Assembly (NCBI GenBank): GCA_032191425.1
Contig: CM063462.1
Coordinates: forward strand, 137,186 to 201,185
DNA length: 64,000 nucleotides
Reading direction: 5' to 3'
From: Lymantria dispar
Taxonomy: Eukaryota; Arthropoda; Insecta; Lepidoptera; Erebidae
This document shows, piece after piece, positions 33,774-45,000 of this stretch. Numbering within the stretch: the stretch's first letter is position 1; every line of letters begins with the position of its first letter. The position numbers were made by a program, and so were the translations under genes. The notes under the pieces were generated by a model. That model was given only the letters and a program-made list of their open reading frames with translations, was not told the DNA's origin and did no database searches.

Positions 33774-33810
33774 CGATTGGTGGGAAAAGACAGCAGCATG
33801 CGATTGGTGG
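33774..33810. other. Deletion junction with templated 12-bp filler
   Basis: At the deletion point, TGCGATTGGTGG (33799-33810) is inserted between 'acagcagca' and 'gttttctgtttt'. The same 12 bases stand 25 bases upstream at 33774-33785. Copy A has neither the second copy nor the break. A local copy at a junction is a usual mark of polymerase-theta-type or interrupted gap repair. Confidence 0.9.
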
Positions 33811-34636
33811 GTTTTCTGTTTTAAACGCACTTACTTATCTAGTCTTGGATTGTCATAAATCTTCCAATAGCTCAATTACTATACAATTTCTGAGTTACCT
33901 GGTGTAAAGAATCATAAAAATTGGTTCAAAAATACAGCGAATTGAGAATTCTCCTTTTTTTAAGTCGGTTAAAAGGGCTAAATTTGCACAAAACGAAGTG
34001 ACGTCACTGCGCTACGGTTTTTATTACTTACGTGAATCGGGCAGCTGGTAACGTTTTCATTCTGATAGGTTTTGTGATAGCCATTGATTTTATCATCAAA
34101 TTAGCAGAAATCAGAACTTGATCCGTAATCGAATGAAAAACCATTAGAATTTTGAACTCATATTTCGTTATTGTTTAATTACATACTTTTAATTAGTATA
34201 TTAATAATTTACAAACTTCTGTTAAAATTAGTAAATAAATGAATTATTTACTAATTTTTGTACAACCCTAGCACGCTTTTAGGATAGCGAGTAATGGCGA
34301 CTCATATTTGTTATTGTGTAGTAAATAAATCATTTTTATACTTGTATTTCATTTATTGACATTTTTTTTTAAAACCCTAGGATTTTTTTTTAGATATCGA
34401 CGAGGTGATCGTAAACAAAAAGTAAGTATTTGAGTTTACGCAATAGGCACATTTCCTTGCGTAGAGATAAACACACTTCCTACTGAATTTGCAATTATTT
34501 TATTGAATGAATATTTTACGAATTAGAATAAACTTTGGTAGTGAAATTACAAATAAATAAATAGTTGGAATTTTAGGTAAGTAGAATACAAAAATGTCAG
34601 TCCGGACCTACTCTTGATTGTATATTATATTATAAA

Positions 34637-35183
34637 CTAGTAACCCGCCCTCGCTATCTTCGCTATCTTCGGCAATATTCACTTCACATTACATACTATA
34701 AAAAGCATATTGATCTATAATAAATGCACAATTTATTTAAGGTACTTAATTGGATAAGGATTAATGCTGTATTGTATAAAATCACTTAGTAAATAATCAT
34801 TTTTTAGTAGAGGATAAAAAATGGTTATGGTGGGTTATCCCTAAGAGATAGACATATGCCATCGTGGACTTTTTTGTTGAACTTTTTAAGATGGATAATA
34901 CTGTAGTACATTATTTTGGTCTATCTCGTAGGGTTCAGCCAACGTTTGCAATATAAACGCAAAAACGTGCTTATTTACGACATCACATTAGAAACCTCTA
35001 AATTAATCAGCGTTTCTCTACTATATTATGCATGTATTATACATATAAACCTTCCTTAAGAATCATTCTATTTATTAAAAAAAACTCCATCAAAATCCGT
35101 TGCGTAGTTTTAAAGATCTAAGCATACATAGGGACAGACAGACGGCGGATAGCGACTTTGTTTTATACTATGTAATGTAATGA
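34637..35183 (-). mobile_element. Helitron (547 bp) in copy B
   Basis: Same insertion as 23067-23610 in copy A, with minus-strand start TCATTACATTACATAG and CTAG end at 34637. It differs by a few short indels (for example 'ctcgtagggttcag' against 'ctcgtcttcag'). Confidence 0.72.
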
Positions 35184-35994
35184 TAGAAAAACATAAAAAT
35201 TGTGTCTCAACTACTCTTATTAATCTATTAAAAAGAATCAACAGTTAGTTTCCAAAAATTCAACGTTATTGTTATGCTGTAAATATTCAAGTTCAATAAC
35301 AATTTCTCAACGTGGAACGTTTGTTGCAAAACATTTTGAAAATCGCGCTCTCTAGGTCATTCATCCGCCCCGTCGGATGTTACATTAAACTTTGGCGCTG
35401 CGGTCGCTCGAAATCGAGAACTCAGGCCAACAATCTACACCCTTAAAGCGAAAATATAAGTAAATCTTTTTTTATTCCCGTTCCTGTAGGAATTTCGAAA
35501 TATCCTGAAAATTGTTTTTTGTTTTCATAATCACTTACTTATATGCCAAATTTTAAGTTTCTAATACATATGGTTACGGAGATAGGGTAAATTTAAAGCG
35601 ACAAAATATAAATAAATCCTTTTTATTCCTGTTCCCGAGGGAATTTTGAAAAATCCTAAAAACGGTTTTTAGCAATCACATATTTATATGCCAAATTTCA
35701 AGTCTCTAATAAATATAATAACGGAGATAGGGCAACTTTTATAGCGAATAATCCCGTCTTATTCCTTGCCTACGTCATAAAGACAATATCAGTGCAAAAT
35801 TTCAGCTTCCTAGGTCCAAGGGTTTGGGCTGGCCGTTGATGAGTCAGTCAGGACTTTGAATTTTATATATTAAGATTACTATAGATAGATAGATTTAAAT
35901 AAATCACTGAACTGAGTTGTCACAGTTTGAAATATTTTAATTTTCTTGAAAAAAATAGTCGTCTTTTTTTTTTTTTTTTTTTTTTTATTTACAC

Positions 35995-38216
35995 CCCCCG
36001 GTCATGGCTTCGCCGGACAGCGACCAGGAGGCCGACGATGAAAGTGCCCGCCCATCACGGAGCCGGAAATGGGGGCGGCGGTGGCGCGTATGCTAGTCAA
36101 ATCCACCGCCCCCGGGCCCGACGGTATTCCGAACCATGTGGTGGCCCTGGTCCTCGAGCACCTGGGACCACGCCTCAGGGGACTATTCGACGCTTGTTTG
36201 ACGTCCGGGACGTTCCCTGGGTGCTGGAAAGAGGGGAGGCTGGTTCTCCTGCCGAAGCCGGGACGGTCTCCCGAGTCGGCCTCGGCCTACAGGCTCATCG
36301 TGCTGCTTGATGATGCGGGCAAGCTGCTGGAGAGGGTGTTGGCTGCCCGCATCGAGCGGCACCTAGTCGGGGTCGGGCCCGATTTGTCGGACGCCCAGTT
36401 TGGTTTTCGGAGAGGGCGTTCGACGATCGCGGCCCTGCTGCGCCTGAAGGCCGTGGTAGCAGAGGCCGTCACCGGCGGAGGAGTCCTGTTGGCGGTGTCC
36501 CTGGACATCGCCAACGCCTTCAACAGTCTGCCATTCAGCTGCATCAGGGAGGGGCTGAGGTATCACGGGGTGCCCGTGTACCTCGGGCGGCTGGTGGCAG
36601 ACTACTTGGAGGGGCGCAGCGTCCTCTACGTTGACCGAGTAGGGGACGTTGTGCGAACGCCCATGACGTGCGGTGTCCCACAGGGGTCGGTTCTGGGTCC
36701 GACCCTGTGGAACATCGGCTACGACTGGGCGTTGAGAGGAAGCCTCCCACCCGGGCTGGGCGTAATTTGCTACGCCGACGATACACTCGTCACAGCCCGG
36801 GGTGGGACGCTAGAGGAGGCGGCACGCCTGGCAACTCTCGGCACCGAGGAGATTGTCAGGCGGATCGAAGCGCTGGGGTTGAGGGTAGCCCTGGAAAAGA
36901 CGGAGGCCCTTTTGTTCCATGGCCTCCGTACTGCCGGCGCTTCGATCATCGTGAAGTCGGTCACCATCAGCATCCAGGCCCACATGAAGTACTTGGGCCT
37001 GGTGCTCGACGGGCATTTTTGGTTCCGGGAGCATCTCCATCGACTTGTTCCCCGGCTTGTCGGCGCGGCGTCCGCCCTTTCGCGGCTGATGCCGAATGTG
37101 GGCGGACCCAGCGCTACGTGCCGACAGCTGTACGTGGGGGTGATCCGGTTGATGGCTCTGTACGGCGCACCGGTGTGGGCAGGGTCCCTGACCGTCCGGC
37201 TGAGGGCCCTCTTGAGGCGACCACAGAGGGTCATGGTGGTCAGGGCCATACGCGGTTACCGCACGGTGTCGACGGAGGCAGCGTGCCTCCTGGCCGGAAC
37301 TCCCCCTTGGGACCTGGAGGCGGAGATGCTCGCCGACATTTATCGGCGGGTGTCGGAGACGCGCGCCCGCGGCGGTATGGTCTCCCTGCAGGAGATCACT
37401 GCCTGGCGGGTCGACGCCCGCCAAGGGGTCATTGCCCGTTGGGCAGTCCGGCTGGAGAGTCCTCGCTACGGTGTCAGGACCATCGAGGCCTTCCAGCCGG
37501 TGCTGATGGAGTGGTTGGAGCGGACGCACGGGGTGCTTTCCTCCCGACTGGTGCAGGTGCTTACGGGGCACGGGTGTTTTGGGAAGTCCCTGCACAAGAT
37601 TGTCAGGAGGGAGAGCACACCGTCCTGCCACCATTGCAGTTGTGACGAGGACACGGCGCAGCACACGCTCGAGGAGTTTGCTGCGTGGGAGGGGGAGCGC
37701 CGTGAACTCGTCGCGATTATCGGTGCCGACCTGGCGCTGCCGACCATCGCCAGGGAGATTCTCGACAGCGTCAGGAACTGGGACGCGGTCGCCGCCTTCT
37801 GTGAGGCCGTAATCTCACGGAAGGAGGCGGCGGATCGTGTGCGAGTAGAGCTCCTATTCGACGAGACGTTTCGCCGCCGGCGACTCGGGCGGCGCAGGCG
37901 CGAGTATCTGCGCCTAATGCCGCCCTAGCCGAGGCCGCGGGTGATCGGACCGGGGAATTGTCCGTCACCCGCAGAGAAGCTGACTGCGCGACGGTGACCG
38001 ACGTCCCAGTACGTCGAGAGGTGAGAGGTTACCCGAAAGGGTATTCCGTCGGGCCGACCACTGATGACAAGTCACATCTGCTCCGGTGGTCGGCCCAACA
38101 ACGAGGTGACGTAGGTACGGGTGGGTTATGGGCCCGCGCGCCGTCCTTTCATCGCCCCGGACGGACTGGACCGCGCGTGCGCTTACCATAGCCCACCTAA
38201 AAAAAAAAAAAAAATG
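35995..38216 (+). mobile_element. R1-like LINE, copy 3, longest copy, with 12-bp target duplication
   Basis: The insertion is flanked by TTTTATTTACAC at 35983-35994 and 38217-38228 and ends in poly(A) (38199-38214). It is 5'-truncated within or just before the RT fingers. The 3' UTR (37929-38198) contains 'ccgaccactgatgacaagt' and matches copies 1, 2 and 4. At its start another frame (MASPDSDQEADDESARP, from 36004) runs into the RT frame, suggesting one small indel near 36050. Confidence 0.9.
36069..37928 (+). CDS. R1-like LINE reverse transcriptase, open but lacking endonuclease
   Basis: This is a 619-residue frame; the RT frame is open from 36042, so the ATG at 36069 is internal. Motifs in order: STAPGPDGIPNHVV (about 12-25), GCWKEGRLVLLPKPGR (51-66), DAQFGFRRGRSTI (108-120), LDIANAFNSLPF (145-156, catalytic Asp146), CGVPQGSVLGPTLWN (201-215), YADD (235-238), the thumb with MKYLGLVLDG, and the C-terminal knuckle CHHCSCDEDTAQHTLE (about 519-534). 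The tail is Arg-rich and ends YLRLMPP. No stop or frameshift interrupts it, unlike copies 1 and 4. A complete ORF2 of this group also has an N-terminal APE endonuclease, missing here. It is unlikely to act on its own. The intact frame suggests recent insertion from a live source elsewhere. Confidence 0.88.
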   Translation: MGAAVARMLVKSTAPGPDGIPNHVVALVLEHLGPRLRGLFDACLTSGTFPGCWKEGRLVLLPKPGRSPESASAYRLIVLLDDAGKLLERVLAARIERHLVGVGPDLSDAQFGFRRGRSTIAALLRLKAVVAEAVTGGGVLLAVSLDIANAFNSLPFSCIREGLRYHGVPVYLGRLVADYLEGRSVLYVDRVGDVVRTPMTCGVPQGSVLGPTLWNIGYDWALRGSLPPGLGVICYADDTLVTARGGTLEEAARLATLGTEEIVRRIEALGLRVALEKTEALLFHGLRTAGASIIVKSVTISIQAHMKYLGLVLDGHFWFREHLHRLVPRLVGAASALSRLMPNVGGPSATCRQLYVGVIRLMALYGAPVWAGSLTVRLRALLRRPQRVMVVRAIRGYRTVSTEAACLLAGTPPWDLEAEMLADIYRRVSETRARGGMVSLQEITAWRVDARQGVIARWAVRLESPRYGVRTIEAFQPVLMEWLERTHGVLSSRLVQVLTGHGCFGKSLHKIVRRESTPSCHHCSCDEDTAQHTLEEFAAWEGERRELVAIIGADLALPTIAREILDSVRNWDAVAAFCEAVISRKEAADRVRVELLFDETFRRRRLGRRRREYLRLMPP

Positions 38217-38228
38217 TTTTATTTACAC

Positions 38229-39147
38229 ATTGTGTGATATTAGCTCCTGTCGTAATCTGTTCTTTGATGCACATAGTTATACTTATTCACAATAATTTCG
38301 ATGTTTCACATCTGGCAGACGTCACGAGCGACGGCTCACTATTTTACATGTTATTGATCAGAGCAGGTTACGTGTCCAGAGACTCCAGTCCAGGACTGTG
38401 AGCATCACAATGAATGTGCTAACACTTTAACAATGTTTATGATATAATACATATACTTACTTGTAACGCGACACGCTCCTATGTGTTTAAACAGTTGCGT
38501 AGATAAGATGTTAACAACAGTGAGCTCGTATCACGCGGCGGCACTCGTGGAGGAGCTGACAGCACGTGACGGGGCACGGCACGCCCCTGCAGCGAGCACG
38601 TGTGACGCGCGAGCGTCTGTGGAGTGACATGGCAATATCCTCGCGCAGCTCTCATCACAGTCACTCGGCGTCGAGTCAGCGTATACTCCTCTGTCACAGT
38701 GCATATTATAAAAGTTATTGTTCTGCGAGCGGCGTCCCGCCTGACCTCAACGTGAAAGTAATTAATGATGAGACGGTATCAGATGTAGTCGCTCCAGGTC
38801 GATGTTACGCTTAGTTGTATTTGACGACACGTAGCACGTACGAGCGATGTGCTGGTTAGTACATAGTGTGTTTAGATAATAGCAGGATACTGGTGGACTA
38901 ATATTTTTCTTCTCTTAAACACTTTGCCATTGCGTTTCCACACCCTTTGAGATTGAATTTTATTTTTATATTCTTAGTACAGTTCTCTACAAAACAGTAC
39001 CGTCAAGATGTACTGCAACAGAAGTGTAGCCACTCGCGACGTACGCGACCTACCACCACATCATCATGACCTTGGCGATGTCGCTACTTACAGATATAGA
39101 TACGTTATCAATCGACGGCGCGTCCGTCAGTGTGTGCCGTACAGTAA
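38229..39147. other. Intergenic DNA with a TATA-like motif, no gene model
   Basis: A CpG-rich block at 38520-38760 includes TATAAAAG at 38708, about 30 bases before a GC-rich stretch. This arrangement could be a promoter, but no splice donor or frame supports an exon. The rest is ordinary AT-rich DNA. Confidence 0.35.
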
Positions 39148-39985
39148 TCTATATATATAAAAGAAAGTCGTGTTAGTTACTACATTTATAACTCAAGAAG
39201 AAGAACAGTGGTAGGACCACACTGTCTACAGTTGTCTGTCTACAGCCGCGGGCCGGTCCCTCCGGGGTAGTACCACGCTGAGCAGAAAATCGACGTCTGA
39301 GTAGTAGCAATTTGTTACTGCGCTTCGTTCAGTGAGTGAGACAGCCGGCAGCCCAACTTTCTGAGGGTGTTCGCGTGTGGAGGGTTTTGGTGGTACCTTT
39401 GGTATCACCGAGCCTCAATGCACGCATTCACACTCCCTTCACTTTCTTCGCGGTAGACAGCGGCCTTGTAAAGGTCTATGAGCGGCAGCAACACTTATCA
39501 TCAGGTGTACTGTTTGCTTATTTGCCACCATTTGCTATAAAAAAAAAAGAACGGCTGTACGGATTTGACTGAAAATTGGTGGGGAAGTAGCTTAGAACCA
39601 GGAGACCGACATAGGATATTTTTTATCCCGTTCTTCATCTTATTTTTCTTAATGGCAATTTATCCCGTTCCATCGCGTTCCCGTGTGACGTGACAATGAT
39701 GTCAAATAGATTTTATTTTTTGTTTCTGTTTGTTCATTCGGACAGGCAAAGGGATCAAAGCCCATACAGCCAAATCTGATACAATTTTCTTCATATATTT
39801 AAAATTTATTTATATAGAATATCTTAATCTTTTTCTAGCTTATCACTCTTGAGTTTGACCACGTTCCCGTATGACATGACATTAAACGTCAAAAAGGATA
39901 CAGGTCAATATAAATGTGGTATAACAAAAACGTGTCTGTCATGTAATAACAAAACGCAAATGACAACTAAACGTAATTTTGTCTA
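39148..39985 (+). mobile_element. Helitron relic related to 40661-40990, split by a LINE tail
   Basis: It starts TCTATATATATAAAAGAAAG after a host A. Its modules 'cggctgtacggatt..actgaaaattg', 'aggaccgacataggata.tttttatcccg', 'gtggtataacaaa' and 'aacaaaacgcaaatgaca' match the intact Helitron at 40661. A foreign 3'-end LINE piece is inserted near 39195-39552. The 3' CTAG end is missing and the boundary is approximate. Confidence 0.65.
39195..39552 (+). mobile_element. LINE 3' tail with poly(A), inserted in a Helitron
   Basis: Its end 'cttatcatcaggtgtactgtttgcttatttgccacc' followed by an A-run (39540-39550) is a common lepidopteran LINE 3' UTR ending. The neighbouring Helitron without this insertion reads 'actcaagaaaggctgtac', which places the site. 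A short AAGAAC direct repeat at the borders is compatible with a target duplication but is blurred by the A-run. Confidence 0.6.
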
Positions 39986-40088
39986 TGGTTAAGTATGGTC
40001 AAAAATTTGATTCTTCTTCTCCTTGAGTAATGGCAATAAGCTACAGTTATGAGGTATTGGTGCCAGTGTCGAGTAATAATACATAATC

Positions 40089-40660
40089 TTCACGTCTTCA
40101 GTCTTCGTATTTTAGTCTTAGTCGTTACCATTGATTAGGCGCTGACAACCAATCCAAGGTTCCTCCGGGAATTTTGGCCAAATATAAAAATGCACGCAAT
40201 TCACTACTATATCCAATAGGATATATACATACCAATAGTAGTGAATACAACAGATTTCAAAATGTTATCCGCAATATATTATATAAAATAATAACAGCAT
40301 AATTAGTAAATATAAAAAAAAATAAAACACTAAAATAATGAAAAAAATAAAAAAGCGTTACATGACATTTTGACATTCGCGTCAAAAATATAAAAATTTG
40401 ATAGGTAATTATAATTTTGGACTTTTGACGCGAATGTAGCGCTGTTTTATGTATTTTTTTTATTATTTTAGTGTTTTACATTGTTATATTGAATAATTCT
40501 GCTGATATTCTATGTTATGCTGAAATGTAGTGAATACGATATAATAGCGAATTGCGTGCATGTTCACATTCTGCCAAAATTCCGAGAGGAAGCATGATTT
40601 AGTCATCAGCTCCAAATCATTGCTAACGACTGACTAAAAGACAAAGACTAAAGACGTGAA
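40089..40660. mobile_element. Foldback-type element with about 240-base inverted arms
   Basis: It begins TTCACGTCTT and ends AAGACGTGAA (perfect 10-bp inverted ends). The inner arms also match in inverse orientation: 'cgttaccattgattaggcgctgac' with its diverged counterpart near 40595-40625, 'aatgcacgcaattcactactat' with 40535-40562, and 'aaaacactaaaataatgaaaaaaata' with 40453-40475. The centre is 'cgcgtcaaaa...ttttgacgcg' (40379-40428). No coding capacity. A one-arm relative lies at about 11136-11420. Sequence just left (40010-40088) also matches 10986-11124. Confidence 0.75.
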
Positions 40661-40990
40661 TCTATACATACAAAAGAAAGTCATGTTAGTTACACTATTT
40701 AAAACTCAAGAAAGGCTGTACTGATTTACCTGAAAATTGTCGGGGAGGTAGCGTAGAACCAGGTGACGGACATAAGATACTTTTTATCCCGTTCGACCGA
40801 GTTCCTGTGGGGCTTGACATAAAACGTCAACGAGAATACAAGTCACTATAAAACGTGGTATAACAAACACTCATCTATCATGTAATAACAAAACGCAAAT
40901 GACAGCTATACACAGACGATATTTTTGGAAATTTAGAAAATATATTAACGAAAAAAATGATGGCAGTACGAAGTTCGCCGGGTCGGCTAG
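40661..40990 (+). mobile_element. Non-autonomous Helitron (330 bp), intact ends
   Basis: It begins TCTATACATACAAAAGAAAG directly after the last base (A40660) of the foldback element and ends 'gttcgccgggtcggCTAG' before T40991, so it follows the A/T target rule. It has no frame. Its 3' end equals that of the mini-Helitrons at 19116 and 32724. Confidence 0.85.
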
Positions 40991-41247
40991 TTGATTACAA
41001 TATAATATGGCGCGAAATAAACATTAGCGCTGTGAGGCAGGTACACCACTAGTTGTGTATAGCACTAGGCTTTCCATCAGTTCGACGACGAAAACTTACT
41101 GGACCAAAGTTCTAGAGAATTTAATTTGCAACAAATTGTTAACATTTAACAATTTTTTTTTATCAGATAAATAGTTTAAGAGATATATCGTAAAAACCAC
41201 TTCAACCCCTATTTTCATGATGGCGGCCGTGGGACAAGTGTGGCTTT

Positions 41248-41345
41248 TTTTTTTTTTGTGTGTGACTTAGTTGTTAGCCTCAGATGGCTGTGACAACTTT
41301 ACCCGGACTGGTGGGTGAGCGCTAAGGGCTCTCAACCCGTGGTGG
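41248..41345 (-). mobile_element. LINE 3' tail, second copy of the 30.5-kb family
   Basis: A T-run (41248-41259) is followed by 'gtgtgtgacttagttgttagcctcagatggctgtgacaactt' and 'gggtgagcgctaagggctctcaaccc'. These words match 30553-30640. It is a minus-strand insertion of which only about 100 bases of 3' UTR are recognisable. Confidence 0.6.
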
Positions 41346-41720
41346 CGATCCCACATACTTGGTTTTAGCTTTACACTGAATACACTTCAAAAAATAAAAT
41401 TGCGTCCTCTAAAAAACGCAAGGTAGCCCTAATAAATGTAACATTTCAATGGACTACTAGTAGAAGGTCGTACAAAAGTATTACTCGCAATGCCTCGTTG
41501 GCATATTTTAATATGTGTCTGTAGCGCTTCAAGGTGACAGGTGATACAGGCTGATACAAGCGGTACACACGGGCCTGTCTCGTACGCTTTGTACAATATA
41601 TATTGACACGACTATTGATAACTACAATAGTACTTGTGTGAGAGCTGTGCTCACAGATACACGGGGAGGAGGGAGATGAAGGTAAATATAAAAAGTGAAA
41701 CATGTTCAATAATTTAACTA

Positions 41721-41730
41721 TTTATTTATT
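41721..41730 (-). terminator. Overlapping AATAAA polyadenylation signals
   Basis: On the minus strand AATAAATAAA reads at 41730-41721, about 330 bases after the stop codon of the seven-exon gene. It is the first AATAAA downstream, so the transcript likely ends near 41700. The 3' UTR in between has a GC-rich tandem run of CGGGCCGG-type words at 41830-41960. Confidence 0.6.
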
Positions 41731-42058
41731 TTATACAAAATTCCGCTATAATACATATTTACAAACGTAAAAACGAATCGAGAATGTCGCGGTATAAAAA
41801 AGCTTGAGCTGTTCTTGAGCAGATGGGGCGGCGGCGCCGGGCGGTCCCGGGCCGCGTCCGGCGCGCGTCCGGGCCGGTCCGGGCCGGGTCCGGTCCGAGT
41901 ACGGCGCGTCCGGGCCGGTCCGGGCCGGGTCTGGGCCGAGTCCGGCGCGACGGGGCCGCGCTACGCCGCCGCCCGCCGCCCCGCGCCTCGCGCCCGCGCC
42001 GCGCGGAGCGGCTTAGCCTACGGACTACCTACAGATTAAACTAACGCGCGCCCGCACC

Positions 42059-45000
42059 TTAAATGATGGAGGTGATCAGTCGCGCCTTGAAGTTCACTAT
42101 CCGCTCGGAGGTCTGCGCGATACGCAGGATCAGGTCCTGGATGAGGTTGGCGATGCCTCGGTTGGCGATGATGAACAGACGCGTGATGGGGCCGGGCACG
42201 CCCTCCGTCAGGTTGTCACCCTTGGCGGCGCCGGCGTCGTCTCCCGCGGCCGCGCCCGCCTCCGCGCCCGACGAGCCCGACGAGGAGCCGGCCACCAGCT
42301 GTAACACAAGTGCGAGGGTCAGGAGCTGGCGCGACTTGCGCACGTCTCGGCGCTAACTACTGCTGCTGTAAGCGAGCTCGGCGCGTTGCACCCGCGGACG
42401 ACGAACACTAGGCACACTAGGTATACAATATACTACATTACAGTACGGTACACTACAGGACAGTACGGTACACTACAGTACAGTACGGTACACTACAGAA
42501 GTACGGTACACTACAGTACAGTACGGTACACTACAGTACAGTACGGTACACTACAGTACAGTACGGTACACTACAGTACAGTACGGTACACTACAGTACA
42601 GTACGGTACACTACAGGACAGTACGGTACACTACAGTACAGTACGATACACTACAGTAAAGTACGGTAAACTACAGTACAGTACGGTACACTACAGTAAA
42701 GTACGGTACACTACAGTACAGTACGGTACACTACAGTACAGTACGGTACACTACAGTACAGTACGGTACACTACAGTACAGTACGGTACACTACAGTAAA
42801 GTACGGTACACTACAGTACAGTACGGTACACTACAGTACAGTACGGTACACTACAGGCGCTACGGGCACACTACTGTCTGCGTCGCTACAGGCTACTGTG
42901 CGCGGAATGTGTCCTTGTGTGTACTTGGGCGTCGTTGGGGTCCAGCACGGCGGAGTGGGAGGCGGTCAGCCCCACGTTCAGCGAGTCGGTACCGGCGAAC
43001 AGCCGGAATGCGGAACCAGCCGCGCGCGCCACCGCTTCCGCCGGACGCTGCAACATCAAACCTCCTCACTGAGCCTCGCGCTCAACGCCACGCTGCCGCC
43101 GGTACGAAGCCTTTATACGACAAGATATCGTTTACACGACAGATATAGACGTAATCGCTTACCCTCACGATGTCGAAGAGGAAGTTGCCGGAGCCGCCGC
43201 CGGACGCGCCGGCGCCGCCTCCGAAGCTCAGGAACCTGTAATATTTGTTGAAATTATTTTCATGGGGTACTATAGAGTAACTAGAAAGTAACTCGCTCGG
43301 CACTCGCTCTCAATATACTACTCAACTCGCTCGGCACTCGCTCTCAATATACTACTCAACTCGCTCGGCACTCGCTCTCAATATACTACTCAACTCGCTC
43401 GGCACTCGCTCTCAATATACTACTCAACTCGCTCGGCACTCGCTCTCAATATACTACTCAACTCGCTCGGCACTCGCTCTCAATATACTACTCAACTCGC
43501 TCGGCACTCGCTCTCAATATACTACTCAACTCGCTCGGCACTCGCTCTCAATATACTACTCAACTCGCTCGGCACTCGCTCTCAATATACTACTCAACTC
43601 GCTCGGCACTCGCTCTCAATATACTACTCAACTCGCTCGGCACTCGCTCTCAATATACTACTCAACTCGCTCGGCACTCGCTCTCAATATACTACTCAAC
43701 TCGCTCGGCACTCGCTCTCAATATACTACTCGATTCATAGATTAAAGTATTGAGTGAAAGTGCATCGTTCAGTCGCTTTTGACATCGCGACCCTCACCAT
43801 CAACTACACTCCCAGTGAGGGACACTGGAGACAAGCGTAGCGCGGTAAGGCATATAATAAAAATATAACAAAAGATGTCCTTTAATTGAAAGTTATGGGC
43901 TGAGATTATTTAGTAAGATATATCTAAACAGTTAACTGTTAACTTTTGTATGTGTCGTTACTTTAAATTTACAAATTATGCGACAAAGTTTATATATACT
44001 CAGCGGCTGTTAGAACCTGTCTTTACTTATTTTATTATTAGAAATGTTATCCACGAACCGAACAAAGTGATTATGTTATTATATATAGCACAAAGAACAG
44101 AGTGATTATAATCATACGTTCAAATTAATAGCGGTCCCTGTGGCAGGATGCCCGGAGGTACCCCACAATCATATTTTTATGAGAAACGAACTATACAACA
44201 CCAGATTGTATTTAGTATTTCAATATTATCTGTCTCAAAACAATGCTTCCATCATTCTAAACAGCTTGCCACTTATTTAAAGCAACACCTCGAAACTCTC
44301 TCTTTCACATTTATCTTTCAAGATGTCCAGACATTGAAATGCATTCGAAATATCGCAAAATATGGTCACGTGGTCTCAACGTTTTATTTTAGACGTATTC
44401 ATTCAGTCGTCTTCTGTTTTAAACTTATTGAGTAATGATAGTCTATGTATATGTTAAGCTCGCTAATATTTTTGTCAAAATTGGGATTAATATATTGTTG
44501 CCGATAATTTTGTAATTAATACAGACTTAGATAAAATGACCTAACAATGTGTTTAATGCAAATCAGACACACAGACGTCTGTCTGTCTGTCTGTTTGATC
44601 CGGGTAATCTTCAAAACGGCTGGACCGATTTCAAAAATTCTTTCACCAATGGAAAGCTATAATATCAGGGCGTAAACTAGGCTATATTTTATCCCGGTAT
44701 TCCCACGGGAACGGGAACTACGCGGGTAAAACGACTATAACCTATAACCGAAGCGAAGCGAGGGCGGGTTGCTAGTGACAAATAAAATCCGTTAACGTTT
44801 AGATATTAATGTTATACTTAGAGAACTCTCTTGAAGTAACTATTAATTAATTGAATATTACGCGCCTCCCTTGGATACAGTCAGATCGTCTGACCGAGTG
44901 CCACAGAAACTGTTGCGAGACGCACCTCTTATTTCTGTTTTCTTCGCTGTTGTCGCCGTCGTCAAGCGAGATCTCGTCGATGCTGGCGGCGTTGGTCTGC

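Larger units (their letters stand above)
32516..33858 (+). pseudogene. Remnant of DDE/YqaJ transposase gene in copy B
   Basis: Exon 1 (32516-32583) is intact apart from silent-type changes. Exon 2 lacks two bases of copy A (GAGACTGAGC against GAGACTCTGAGC at about 33011), which would throw the spliced frame into an early stop. The main exon follows copy A to the codon for Ala126 (counting from V19802). It then runs into the filler and 3' non-coding sequence, ending CDWWVFCFKRTYLSSLGLS. The DDE core and the YqaJ nuclease are entirely lost. Confidence 0.88.
31695..35442 (+). mobile_element. Internally deleted copy B of the DDE/YqaJ transposon
   Basis: The element is 3748 bp, with the same GGGTGTAGAT termini as copy A and TTAA on both sides (31691-31694 and 35443-35446). 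Outside the deletion it is nearly identical to copy A by eye, and it includes the same two Helitrons (32724-32823 and 34637-35183). About 2.06 kb of copy A (20180 to about 22241) is missing and replaced by 12 extra bases. It keeps both ends and could be mobilised by a transposase made elsewhere. Confidence 0.92.
31210..35889 (-). mobile_element. Probable Helitron hosting transposon copy B
   Basis: Flanking copy B on both sides is a repeat made of modules such as 'agggcaactt...aaagcgaaaatataa', 'attcc.gttcc' and 'aatttcgaaa.atcc'. It ends on the right with 'ttttatatattaagattactatag', whose complement (TCTATAGTAATCTTAA) looks like a Helitron 5' end. The left (CTAG) end was not found, so 31210 is an estimate. 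Related module copies at 31395-31430, 35575-35600 and 35720-35750 show what the TTAA site looked like before insertion. Confidence 0.5.

Noticed and set aside
36668..37645. Other long frames within the R1-like LINE
   Set aside because: Out-of-frame readings of the GC-rich RT sequence; only one frame has RT motifs.
38700..38760. Promoter with TATAAAAG
   Set aside because: No downstream exon, donor or frame supports a gene; noted only as a motif.
41815..42044. Arg/Gly/Pro-rich frames in GC-rich DNA
   Set aside because: They lie in the 3' UTR of the seven-exon gene and reflect CGGGCCGG-type tandem words.
42059..42343. A stand-alone 94-residue secreted peptide with its own signal sequence
   Set aside because: The apparent signal sequence (MRKSRQLLTLALVL) is intron; the acceptor at 42299-42301 and phase agreement make this the last exon of the 416-residue gene.
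42386..42799. A 137-codon frame rich in YGTLQYSTVHY
   Set aside because: It is the translation of a 20-bp tandem repeat within an intron.
43291..43732. CRISPR-like regular array
   Set aside because: Units are directly adjacent with no unique spacers, in a eukaryotic intron.
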